A program made the position numbers and the translations under genes. 64,000 nt of DNA. Source: Amaranthus tricolor. Its lineage: Eukaryota; Streptophyta; Magnoliopsida; Caryophyllales; Amaranthaceae. Every line of letters begins with the position of its first letter. The first letter of the stretch is position 1. This document shows, one piece after another, positions 12,301 through 23,849 of the stretch. The stretch lies in NCBI RefSeq assembly GCF_026212465.1, contig NC_080059.1, positions 13,795,773 through 13,859,772 on the forward strand. The letters are read 5' to 3'. The notes below the pieces were generated by a model. The model was not told the DNA's origin. It did not search any database and was given only the letters and a program-made list of their open reading frames with translations.

Positions 12301-15074
12301 AACTTTCAAAAATAATATCAAACGTACATTCACTACATATAAGCAAATCAATGTAAAGTTTCAAATAACTTTTTATTAAACCGGTCAACAACAGTGATAC
12401 TTAATCTAAAAGATTGAGTTCGTCTATAACTTTACAAAACATACAATCACATACTGCACAATGGCAGCCGAGTGCACCAACTCTCCGGCAACGATGGCAA
12501 CCAATCGACAATCATATTTGAGTAATCCGACGTGGCAGACATTCTCCACCAGCCAAGCACCTTCCACGGCTAAGCAATAGTATCGTGTGTAGCTCCCTAT
12601 TGTCTTTGTATAAACTACTGGGTCAAAATTTAATTTAGACTTTTCCTCCTGCATCTTCTTTATGGCCACTTCCAACTCCTCCATTGAGCAACAATTTCAA
12701 CAAGGATGCATACATTGTTCTCCTAACGGATTGCTTGGTCCACATGAATCTCCTAATGCTTTCTAGGCCAGTGGGCTTTTAATCACCGACATTCAAGCTA
12801 ATTACTACACTATTAGAATCTCTTCTTGATATATGGATACAGGAACACTTCTAACTTGTCATTCATTGTTGATAATCTCTCATCTTATTCTAATTTAAGC
12901 ACAAATAATAAAATTATTAATAGAAATGGTCATTCTATTACCATTAGTGGACTTGCTAATGCTAAGACAACCTCTTCTAACTCCCTTTTAACTTAAAAAT
13001 ATTCTTCATGTCCCAAAACTAATTAAGAATTTAATATCTGTGGACTGTGCGTAAATTCACCATCATTAATAATGTCTCAATTAGTTTTGACCCCTTTGGC
13101 TTTTTGGTAAATGATATTCAAAAGGGAACAACTCTTATGAGATGTGAGAGTGAGGGTGACCTATATCCTATTACTACCATATATAAGATCCTATCTTCAC
13201 TCCTTTTCTGATTTGGTCCTTTCTCTTTGGCATGATCATTCGGGAATTCCTTGAGTTTCTATATTAGAGTCTCTTAGAAAGCAAAATCTCATTTTTTTCA
13301 ACTAAAACAAAAGATTTCATGTTTTGTGCATCTTCTCCGCTTCATAAACATATTAAGTTGACATTTATTTCTTTTATGAATACTACTTATATACTTTTTG
13401 ATATCATTCACAGCGATATTTGAAATTCTCCCGTTTTAAGTATTAAAGGTCACCATTATTAAGTGCTTTTCTTGGCTAATTTCTCTAAATTTCTATAGAC
13501 TTTTCCTATCGCTTGTCAGGTTTACCCTTCTTTTGTACTTTTAGAGAGTATGACAATACTTCTTTTTCTAAGATTGCTCATACCTCTCTCCCTCCATTGT
13601 TTTGGCACCATGCTCTTATCTTCTTAATATTTACCTAGTCAACTCCTTAAAAATCAATCTCCTTTTCAAGTTTGTTACAACAGAATACCCTCTTTGTCTC
13701 ATTTAAAGGTATTTGGATGTTTATGCATTACTATTCTCATCTCCTACAATAAACAAATTTCAACACTGATCCACACCTTGTGTCTTTTTGGGTTATCCCA
13801 AAAATCATTAGAAGTTGACATGTTATCTTTGATGAAACCACCTTTGCATTCTCTAAATTATTTCCTCCCTTGGATGAAATATTTCTTGCTACCTACTTCA
13901 TCAACTCTCAAGACCCAACACATCTTTTGGCCGTCATGGCCCAAATATCACTGCTAGAGTTGATGATGTAGTAGTCACTTTTGGCCCTCGCGGCCGTAAT
14001 TGAAACTTTGCTCCCCGACCTAGATATTGCAGCCTCTTCCCTTGCTCCTATTGAGCAGCATAATCCTTCCCCTATTCCAGCTTCTACGTCCCATGAGAAC
14101 TATGGAAAAATATTTACTACAAATTAAGACCAAAGCAAAATTAAGCTTTGATCTTACATTTGTAAGGTCTTTATTGATAAAATTGAACATACGAAGTGTT
14201 CATTGACAACAAGTAAATGCTTTATTAGTTGAATAAAAGTAGAGGTGTCTTTCGAACGTTCAGGAGAGTTTCGAATATAATATTTTAGCTTGTATTTTCG
14301 GTTTTGGAGTATATATATCTTGATAATCTAATTTTAATTTTTATATATAAGATTTATTTTGGATCACACTTAATTTCTGTTAATCGGATTATTAATGTTG
14401 AAAAGCAAAATGTAGGAGCATTTATTAAAGGTTAGGTGAAATTTAGAAGTATTTAAAAGAAAAGGCTAAAAAGTCATGGGAGAGAAGTGGGTCATGAAAA
14501 TAGTCCATTTTAAAACTGGTCCAATTGATATGGTCCTACACCCTACTCCTATCATACATGTCAGAGAAGTAGTTACACCTTACAACTTACAAGTTACTTC
14601 TATTTCTATACGAAAGGGAAGATCAACTTGACACGATTTATTTCTCTTACATAAAATGATTAACATAATTTATATGTCTTTTACCATAATGATAAATGTT
14701 AATAGCTAAAGAGAAGATGACTTCTAAGAGTACTTAACAACAATCCATAACATTTTTTTCCTATCTTGTTTTTTCTTCTAGTTGCTATTGTCTTTTTTGT
14801 TTCTAGTAAATTTTGTTCGGAAAATAACGTATAATAAGAGAAAATGTCATTATAAGTAGCAAACTTTCAATTAAAATAGGATAGGAATCACTTCTTAAAA
14901 TCAAGTATATCCCTTGTGAGTATATCATATATATGCCTATTAGGGCAGATTCGTAAGTATTAGGCTTTTGTGTCAATTTTATCTTATAAGCTCTTATAAT
15001 TTTAGAAAAGAAAAATCAAGTTATTTAACTAATACTCAATATTTCGCTTTTTAGTATTGTTTACTCTCGTGTAA

Positions 15075-15156
<82 letters not shown>

Positions 15157-18100
15157 TAATTGAAACAATAAATCAGATAAGTATAATAAGGGATTTTTGA
15201 GACTCCTACTTTAAACCGTTTTACACATGCTAATCAACAGCCAAAACACCCATACATATTTTTATGCTCGGTTACTCATTTTGTACTTATAATTACTCAT
15301 TTTACTACAATGTTTGAAAAACAAACGTGTTCAAGTGAAGATACATTGCTTACTAGACTAGTTGGAGGCCAATACATTACTCCCTCCTCCCCCTCTCTAA
15401 ATTTTACATAGTATTTTTTTATCTAGCTCGATATATCCCATAATATAACAATTAAAACTGAATTAAAAACGAGTAAAAAATGAGTTTTCATAGACATCTA
15501 TTCAAATTAAAACGATACACATGAATATAATAAGGTTGTTTGCATCATTGCAATTTGAAAGTTTTAATTCCTAAACTGAATAAAAGGTAGTTGCATGTTT
15601 TAAGTTTTGAAAGTTTTAAGTAGTAAATTGTGGTTGATAGTTTTCATTTATGAATTTTATTTTCAACAAAAATTTCACTTTGGTTATTAATCATGATCGT
15701 AATTTCGTGTTTTATTAGTAGATATGAGTGTTGAGCGGGAAACTTTATCCACCTACCTAAATCCCCAATACACCCAAATATTTTAATATAATAGGACTAT
15801 AAAATATTATTTTCTAATTCAAAGCTTATCTAAGAGGTGCTTGATTTGCGAATTTATTTTTCAAAAAAAAATTATTATCTTTTCATTCTTCTTAATATTA
15901 TTATTCTTATATCCAGCAATGAAATGAAAATATTTTTCATGCCTATTGGAGGCTAAAGTCATTTAATCATCCTCATTCACGTGAAAACCATTATTTATTT
16001 TTATATTTATAGTAAGCCAATAAACAATAAATAAGATAATTAAGCATTCTACTTTTTTCAAACAAATAGACCACTTTCCTTTGGTTCTCTGATAATAATA
16101 CTGTGTACGATAATAATGATTTTTTTCAAAACTGTGATAATACATTTGGTGACAAGTGAGACCACTACATTAGACCGTTAATAATTATTTCATTCATTCC
16201 TAAGGAAAATGAAGAAAATTAATATATTTTACTATTTTTGTGTGAGAAACGACCTCAAAACATAAAGTTCATATTCTTATTTCCTCTTTAAGTTGTATTA
16301 ATTAAGCTATTTTGCCCATATACATAATACGTCTTTCGAAGAGACCGTCTCTCACAACAATTTGTATATATTTTAAATGGTAAAAATATTATTTATTGAA
16401 AAATAAATTTAACGGATGAGAAGTGGGATCATAAATATTCAAAAAATATAAGAAAAAATGGAAAAGATAACAATTAAAAGATATTTTCATGAAATTAGTG
16501 AGAAATATATGAGAATCATAAAATATATTAAAATAAAGTTAGAGAAAAATATGTAAAAATTATAAATATTATTAAAATCGTAAAATGAAGATAAATAAGA
16601 ATATTTTTATGCAAATTTTATGATATAAATCAGAAAAATTATTACTAATTATCTATTGAGGTCATTCGACTGTGAGAGGACTTTGGGTCAGCCTAAATTC
16701 TTTAAAAAAAATTTCTCCCTATAAAAGTAAAAGTTCAGTTTTCAATTGTTTTTATTTACTAATAGATCATTTATATGTAAGACAGTCTTGTAGGTCTCAT
16801 ATTAGACCGGCCGAAAGATTATATACGAGGTACTATCGTTACCATTTCCAAGTTTACAACTACAACTAAGCATGCAATCAATATTCAATAATCAATACCC
16901 ATGAGAATTGAGAACTTTCATTTTATATCTAAAAATAAATAAACATATATATTTGGAAAAATAATATATACAGTAAGGGCTGTATATAAGATAAATTTTG
17001 TATTTTATTAATGTAGTTTAATATAATTTTTGCTTTTGAAAACTTCAAAATTTAATTATACTTTATTAATTTAGCATTTATTCTTCTTTAGAAAGTAAAA
17101 ATAATTATATAAAATATTAATTATTTTCATACTTCAACATAAAATTCTCTTAAAACTTTAAAATTATCAATAATAAATAAAATTTATTAATTTTTATATA
17201 AAATTTAAGAGTCGTAAATATCATAACTCATATATTTATAGTCATGAGAAGTGTACCTAAATAATCAATTCATCAATTCCTAAAAAAGGTAAGAACAGAA
17301 AATTTAATGATGAGTCAATTAATAATGCTTACCCAAATAAACAAAAAATCATTTACACCCTCCATCTCAAAATGCACGTAAACGGTGACGATTTAAATGT
17401 ACCAAACAAAACCGGTACAAATTTAAGAGGGCTTTACAACTTTAATTGACTTTTAATATCAAAATTGAAAAACAATTCACATAATTTTATGAATTGTTTT
17501 GCTATAAATCATCCCTAATTCAACAATCAATGCAATTTATTAATTATTTTTCAAAAATTGTTCATGACTACTTTGATTCGTACTTTTCGTCGCCATGGAA
17601 ATCAAAAATTAAAACCACGGATCATTCTCATTAACAACGAAATAGAGCATGAAAGTATACACAACAACAAAAGATTACCTTGAATAATCTAATATTTTTA
17701 TAATTTTTTATAATAATTTTACTTATTGATTAACTATAAATAATTTCCACTTTTGAAGATATTTGCGTAGGTTAAGTTTACGTAACTCGATGACCTGATA
17801 TAATAGGTAATTCACCAGAAAAATTAAATTAAAAATAAATGTAAAATTTGAGAAAAATTTTAAAAATTCACATAAAGAATTCTAAATGATTAAATAACAT
17901 AAATTTTTTCAATATCTTTTTCATGTTTTTTTTGAAATTTTATTTTAATTTATTTTTTTTAAAAAAATTGCTATAACAAGTTATCGAGTTATCGAGTTTA
18001 TTTTAGGATAATACTTCTGAAGTTGGGATTATTCATAGATAATCATTGGGTGAAATTATCGTAAGAAAATTATACAAATGTCGGACTTTTCTAGATAATT

Positions 18101-18219
18101 TTTCCAAAAAAAAAAGCATGAAGAAGAGGATGAAAAACACAAACCTTAGAAGAAGAAGAAGAAATGCGTTGCAAAAGGGGGATGAATTTAGGGAGGGAAA
18201 ATCCAGTATTGTTGATCAT
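9303..18219 (-). CDS. BCAT: Branched-chain amino acid aminotransferase, 10 exons
   Basis: Transaminates Leu, Ile and Val (or their 2-oxo acids) using PLP (fold-type IV). Exons on the minus strand: 18219-18145, 12058-12000, 11769-11583, 11152-10976, 10865-10734, 10617-10519, 10435-10319, 10226-10131, 10028-9916, 9417-9303. All joins keep frame with GT-AG borders, giving 1,170 nt (389 aa), the usual family length. Landmarks: DWDGLGF and PTDYMY (exon 3), [17 protein letters not shown] (exon 3-4 join), the [10 protein letters not shown] block, [14 protein letters not shown], the PLP lysine in GGTGGIK (Lys236), EEVSSCN (Glu271-272), and [13 protein letters not shown]. Residues 1-45 are rich in Ser, Arg and Lys and poor in acids, with RYFYTS before the mature part, suggesting a mitochondrial or possibly plastid leader. 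Exon 1 is inferred from frame, splice sites and leader character. Exons 2-10 are firmer. Confidence 0.9.
12424..12684 (-). CDS. Unrecognised 86 aa ORF inside BCAT intron 1
   Basis: Starts with a charged, helix-prone segment ([17 protein letters not shown]). Then comes a compact region with [10 protein letters not shown] and [12 protein letters not shown], and it ends in a hydrophobic stretch (about residues 60-85). The composition is protein-like, not repeat-like. I do not recognise a family. It abuts the Copia fragment on the other strand, so it could be antisense to a Copia gag tail and merely open by chance, or a captured gene piece. It has no exons before or after that I could join. Confidence 0.25.
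   Translation of the reverse strand: MEELEVAIKKMQEEKSKLNFDPVVYTKTIGSYTRYYCLAVEGAWLVENVCHVGLLKYDCRLVAIVAGELVHSAAIVQYVIVCFVKL
12690..14100 (+). pseudogene. Decayed Copia gag-protease-integrase fragment
   Basis: Translations in changing frames give a protease-like MDTGT (about 12835), the [13 protein letters not shown] piece of the GAG-pre-integrase region (about 13225-13250), and [23 protein letters not shown] (about 13650-13725), which is the end of the Copia integrase core. The tail near 13905-14100 continues as a C-terminal integrase linker. Many stops and frameshifts; no LTRs and no RT. It lies antisense in BCAT intron 1. Old insertion. Confidence 0.7.
15079..15152. repeat. (AT)n microsatellite
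   Basis: About 37 uninterrupted AT dinucleotides within BCAT intron 1. Confidence 0.97.
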
Positions 18220-19004
18220 GATTTCTGATGAACAGCGCAGAAGTAATGAATTATGAATGTAGTTTGGTTGGAGAGAATTGAGAGAAGTGAGGCTTAAAAA
18301 CAGAAAATGACGGAGAAAACTAAGAGAAATATACTCCGTTTAGAAGGAAGGGTAATTAATGAGAAGGAGGACAAATGGTATAGGAAGAGAATGAGCAGAC
18401 TGCAGATGTTGTGTGTAATGTTTTTGGGAGCGCAGAGTTGGGAATTATGGGACACTTCATACAACCATAAACAAGCATCCTCCCTCTATTTAATACCACA
18501 ACGCCATAACCGTTGTACACGGAATCTCTTTTTTCCTTTTTTTTTCAATTTCAATTTTGATTTTGATTTTGATTTTGATTCATGGGTCACTTTCATATGT
18601 TAATACGGAGTATTCTTATTTAAGTATGATTACTAGTAGAGGTTTTAAGATTGTTATATTTTGACAATATTACGTTTGTCATGAAATGATGTATGTGTAT
18701 ATCTAAGATTTTATTTAGAAATGTCACGCATTTATACGGATTTTTGTATCGGATTTGTTCTGTTAGAGTGAGCATTGGACCTTTTGGTATAAATTTGGTG
18801 CGTAGAGGTTGGAGACTTGGGGTAAGCATAATCTGATATCCGATGTAAAACATGCAGTCGAATAGATATTTAATATCCGATAATATTTGGATCGAATATT
18901 CGATAAAATTTCTCCTATTATATTGAAAAATTCTAAATTGAATAAACATAAGCTAACATGTGAAATACTTCATTTGAATTAGTTGTATTTTACTTATAAG
19001 AGTA
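18220..19004 (-). promoter_or_regulatory. BCAT 5' flank and probable leader
   Basis: Upstream of the inferred BCAT start codon (18219). On the minus strand this flank has pyrimidine-rich stretches typical of plant 5' leaders (around 18240-18330) and a TTTTGA-type microsatellite (about 18547-18580). No TATA box could be assigned with confidence. A MITE starts at 19007, so about 790 bp of non-repetitive flank remains. Confidence 0.35.
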
Positions 19005-19006
19005 TA

Positions 19007-19260
19007 CTTTCTTCGTTACAAAATACTTACATCTTTTGACTTTTCGTGCAGTCCAATGCACTAATTCAATCCCTAATATCTTTAATTATGTATGATAAAA
19101 AATTATAAAAAAATTGATATTAATCTTTGCATTGAGACAAATCACACAAAATCCAATTTCACTATGTTTTAATTCATAGATTAAAAACTAATTACAAATT
19201 AAGGATGATGAATGAATAATTCATTATTTTGTGATATCAAGTACTATGAAACAGAGGAAG
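19007..19260. mobile_element. MITE, family 1 copy A
   Basis: Bounded by TA on both sides (19005-19006, 19261-19262). Ends CTTTCTTCG and the inverse GAGGAAG resemble the CTCCCTCCG termini of Stowaway-like (Tc1/mariner) MITEs. The core contains the family signature AATTATAAAA then TTGATATTAAT then GCATTGAGACAAATCA, shared with the other copies in this window. Confidence 0.7.
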
Positions 19261-19262
19261 TA

Positions 19263-22200
19263 TTCTACTAACTTATTCGAAATTCCATTTAATTTATTTT
19301 TCAGATTTTTGAAAATTATTTTATTAATATAATACTCCATTAGATAGTATTCAGTTTTTCACATCTTAACTCTAAAAAATATTGACAGGATTTTCAAAAA
19401 TTGTTGGAAAAATAATAATTACTCCTACTCAAAAGCATTAAATTAAAACTCAATCATATTTAAGATTTTGTCTAGTGGTTGAATGCTATTTTTTTGACCC
19501 GAATTAATTTGCTTTTCCTCTTTATCTGTAGAAATTCTATAATCTCCCTTAAATAAAAAAAACTCAAATCATTTATCAAATTTTTTAGGAAATGGAGGTA
19601 ATTGAATCTACGTTGATTTAGATTTGATTAAAATTTTGTATTTGTCTAAATTTGACTGGTCAATCTCTAGCATTATATATTACGGTGATAAAAGATAGTT
19701 GTAATAATTGATTAATCCTTTGATAGTAAGTTGGACAATATCTCCACGTCAACCTTATTACAAAAGATGGTCCGCCACGTCAACTTGAAAAGGTAAACGT
19801 AATCAATTGCTGACAATACATCTAAATCTCCATATCCTTTTTTATAAAGTAGTTTATAAATTTATATTTATTTCTATTTTATTCTTACTTTATAAACTTA
19901 TAATTTTGTAATTATATAAGAGCACCAATAATATTTGCTATTAGTCAATTACTATTATTTATTTAATTTTTATGAATATTATGAAAGGCAGATATTTGAA
20001 GGGACAAAAAAAATGACCAATACCATTACTAATAAACATGATCAATTATGTTGAATTAGAAGAACAAACTAAAAAGACAAAACTGAAGAATACTTGATTC
20101 CATAGTACGCTAGATAATCTTGAAAATGAGAGCGTTTGGATTTTCTAAATTAACACGTATTCTCTAAAGTGACGACCCTTAATATTATCACTTTTAATTC
20201 TCTCTGATAATGGGATGTCAGAAGAAAATAAATATGTATAACCTAAGGACCATAACTGCTATGTACTTCGGCCCATTATAAAACACAGTCATAAAATGAG
20301 TCTCTACACATTTAAAGGCCCACAATCTATTTATATATTTAAGCCCAAACCCTTTAACTTTAATTAAATCACTTTAAATAAGGCATAACAACAGTTTTTT
20401 AATCAATTATAATCCCAATGTTGCACTTTGTCCAATAATATTACCTTTCTTACTTTGTTTTATTTTTACCAAGATTTCTTAAAGAGATATATGATCAATT
20501 GATTGGAATTGTAAATAATGTAGATTTCACTAGTGGATTTCAACCAACAAAGAAATTAAAGAAATTTTTTTTTTTTTCAATAAAAATTGGCGAGTTTTAC
20601 GTAAATTTAACGAGTGTTTTTTTTAAACTCTACTACTTTCTTGTTTTAATTTACTTGCAACATTTGCCTTTTTATGCAGTTCAATGTACTGATTTAATTC
20701 TTAATATCTCTAATTATGATAAAAAAAAAATTATAAATCTTTGATATTAATAATCTTTGCAATGAAACAAATCAAACAAGATTTCACTTGACTATGTTTT
20801 TACTTATAGATTAAAAATTAATCACAAATTAAGACTAATGAATGAATAGTGTCATTTTTCTAATATTGCAACTAATATGGAACGGAGGAAATACGTAATT
20901 TAATATTTTTTTTTATCACATTCTTTTTGTAAATGAATTTATTTTATAGAATATAGCTTATGATTGCAAACTAGACTTATTTTTACTAAATTTTATTTTC
21001 TTTAGAATTAATGAATTTACAATAACTAATTTACTTTTACAATATATTACAAACATTGAGGTGTTCAAATTAAGCTCTATATATTTTTTTTAGATGTAGA
21101 AATAAAGCAAAATTTGAGAAATTTTCTAAATAATTTGTGCAATTTAAAAAATTATAATATTTTTTTAATAATTTTTTATCGTTAAACACTTAATATACAT
21201 ATTATATAATTTAATATTAAGAATTCTTATTTTTTTTTAAGATTTCGTATGGTCTAATATAATGTACATGATCGTAGATTTTGACGTGACATTTATAATC
21301 AACTTTAGGCCATGTTGATGGTTGACATTCCATTAAATTTTGCTCATTTAAAGTTGTAGTGTAATTTAGTAGCTGTCTATAATCCAATTGGTCTACTTGA
21401 AACAATGCCCACTTCCATCAACATGAAAAATAGTTGGGGGTTGGAATCTATGTATTTCTTTCTTGTTCAAAATTTCCCTTTTTTGCTATTATTTTAAGTG
21501 ATATTATTGGCATTTATCATGATCATTTTAGACTTATTGTTGTTTTAAACTTGGTGGTGGTTTATCGGTAATTATAGTATTGTTTTGTCATATTTTACAT
21601 AGTCACATGGGAATTAAAGCAAATGTACTATTTTGATGAGTTTAGAATTTTATTTGAGTTTTGGTTCTGGTAATATGTATGTAGGGATGACAATAAGAAG
21701 AATGCAAAATAGAAGAACCTAAATGAATATATTTTTGATGAGAAAATTAGAATATTTAATTAATATGCACTCTAAAAGAAAAAATCAAGTCAACTTAATA
21801 GGGCATGAAGAAAAATTAATTCAGCTTGCTTAAAGGTAAAAAAAATATGTCATGCATATTAAGCCAAGTCGGCCTTTTTGTACCCATTGAAAAAAACTTG
21901 TATTTTTAGCGTGTTTTAATCATTTTTCTTAAAAAATTTTATTTTAATTAATTATATATAACTTTATTTAGTTGAAAATTTACTTAGAAAAATTATTTAA
22001 AATAATTTAACCTATTCCAATGACATTGTTTATTAACTTGTTACCTGCTAATCAAATATAATTTCATTTAGCTTTTTTAAAAAATAAAAAAGAAAAATAA
22101 AACCCATCCTCCTCTCCCTTCCCAACCGCCACCACAACACCACCTCTTCCCCTCTCCCCAACGGTCACCAAGCTCCCTCCCCGACTTCTAGCAACAACCC

Positions 22201-22300
22201 CTTCACTACCACCACTATAACCTTGACTTTACTCAACACCACCATTAACATTGATTATTCCATTGACATGATATTCTTTGATCTTTTAGACTTTCTACTT
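19263..22300. other. Intergenic A/T-rich DNA
   Basis: Apart from MITE copy B, no genes were found. ORFs here are short and A/T-driven. A C-rich, CACC-repeat stretch at about 22100-22250 just before the Copia element resembles a transcribed leader or low-complexity DNA; no exon chain could be built. Confidence 0.4.
20625..20893. mobile_element. MITE, family 1 copy B
   Basis: Has the same core as copy A (TTGATATTAATAATC, GAAACAAATCAAACAAG, ACTTATAGATTAAAA) and the right end GGAACGGAGGAAATA. The left end is blurred by a T-run, so its position is approximate. Confidence 0.6.
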
Positions 22301-22305
22301 CATTC

Positions 22306-22511
22306 TGTAGGAAATTAATAGGAAATCAAATAAAATCAGAAATATTCATTAGAAATCAATATATTGTATTTTAGGTATTGTTTTATTTAGTCCTTATTTC
22401 CTTCCTAAATTAGATGATGAATGTAATTATATATGCCTGTAAATACTCAGAAGAAGATGTGATGAATAGAGGCCTTTTTTACAACCAAAAACGCTTCCGT
22501 ACTAATTCACA
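22306..22511 (+). repeat. Copia 5' LTR
   Basis: Starts TGTAGGAAATTAATAGG, ends ACTAATTCACA; 206 bp. Short for a Copia LTR. It is the same length as the 3' LTR, with no indels between them. Confidence 0.95.
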
Positions 22512-22524
22512 TGGTATCAGAGCC
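22512..22524 (+). other. Copia primer-binding site
   Basis: TGGTATCAGAGCC directly follows the 5' LTR and is the complement of the initiator tRNA-Met 3' end used by most plant Copia elements. Confidence 0.9.
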
Positions 22525-22591
22525 TTAGGGTTCAAATCCAGGAAAAATCCATAAACCTTTGAAGGACTTATCATCTACCTTCTTACCTACA

Positions 22592-23473
22592 ATGGCAGAC
22601 GAAAACCAAAACACAAACCAGCAGCTCATTTCAGTTGCTCAAATGGAACAAATGTTTCAATATTTCCAGCAATTAAACAAACAAACCAATTCCACAAACG
22701 AACCACAAACAACTGACTTACGGGTCGCCGAAAAATTAACATACCACAATTACACCAAATGGTGTAAACTTATTCAAATCGCTATCGAGGGCAGAGGACG
22801 TCTCAGTCACATCATCGACGTACCTCCCGAGCCCACAGCCTTAAATTACATACAATGGAAACAAAGGGACTCAGTAGTTTTATCTTAGATTATAGCCAAT
22901 ATCAATTCAGACCTAGTAAATCAATTTCTCGATTACACTACGGCGTGGGAATTCTGGAAAGGAATTGAAACACTCTTAAGCAGTGGAAGGGATGAATTAC
23001 AAATTTTTGACCTTAGTAGTAAAGCAGCAAACCTTAAACAAGACAATGACACAATCGAAGTGTATTACGGCAAACTTAACACACTCTGGAAAGAAATCGA
23101 TCGACGGATGCCAAATCCGATGAAATGTTCTGCAGATATCACAACATTCAATTCATTCATCCAGAGACAAAGGCTCTATCAGTTTTTGGCCGGCATAAAT
23201 GACAACCTAGACACAGAAGGGAGACAATTACTAAATCAAGACTCTTTACCCACTATTGAAATGGCGTACGCCATAATTCGTCGAGAATTAGCACGACGTG
23301 GTATCATGAGTACCACCTCATCATTAGGAGGAAATCCTTCAGAGATTGGTAAGGGGCTTGCAATCAGAGGTCGGTCAGAAACTTCCCTCCGGCGTGATAA
23401 TGGAGATCGGGCATACCTCAAGTGCACCCACTGTGGCGGTTCAAAGCACACAAAAGAGGCAAGGCTAATCTAG
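22592..23473 (+). pseudogene. Copia gag
   Basis: Starts at ATG 22592. A Copia gag-like core (YTKWCKLIQIAIEGRG; WEFWKGIETLL) is followed by a zinc knuckle that starts normally (CTHCGGSKHT) but loses its last Cys through a small deletion/frameshift near 23455-23473. An in-frame TAG at 22886-22888 splits the protein. Downstream, to about 23690, another frame carries an Asn/Glu/Lys-rich linker. Confidence 0.85.
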
Positions 23474-23849
23474 GCACTAATCTCTCCAGTCGCCGGCAAA
23501 CACCAACTGAGAACACCATCAACGTCCAAAATCCGACAGGTAATGCAAGTGGTAAGAAAAATTACAGTGAACAGCCTAGAAATCAGGAAAACGAGGAAGA
23601 GTCCAGAAGGGACTCAAATAGTGAAGAAGAGACCAAAAGCAAAGAGAAGGACGGAGGAAGAGAGAGAAAAGGGGGGGGGGGGGGGAGTCACTTTCCCTAA
23701 ATACTCCCTTTTATAGGGAGCCTAAAAATAAACGTAACCCCTTACCCAGCCCGCATAAAAAACCCAAGCCCACTCACTTAACCGGCCCACATAATAAACC
23801 CGTCCCAATTTTACATAATCCTAAAGGTTTATTTTGTGAAAAAGAGAAT

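Larger units (their letters stand above)
12059..18144 (-). other. BCAT intron 1 (6.1 kb), transposon-rich
   Basis: Runs from the donor after exon 1 (AAG|GTTTG) to the acceptor GATGCAG before exon 2. All other BCAT introns are under 500 bp except the last (498 bp), so this one is swollen. It holds the antisense Copia fragment (12690-14100), an unassigned ORF (12424-12684) and an AT microsatellite (15079-15152). The rest, 15153-18144, is very A/T-rich; at 16330-16360 and 16780-16830 there are bits resembling the ends of small MITEs, and nothing else was recognised. Confidence 0.7.

Noticed and set aside
18307..18603. 98 aa plus-strand ORF upstream of BCAT
   Set aside because: Ends in a Phe-Asp repeat from the TTTTGA microsatellite; lies antisense in the presumed BCAT promoter; no family features.
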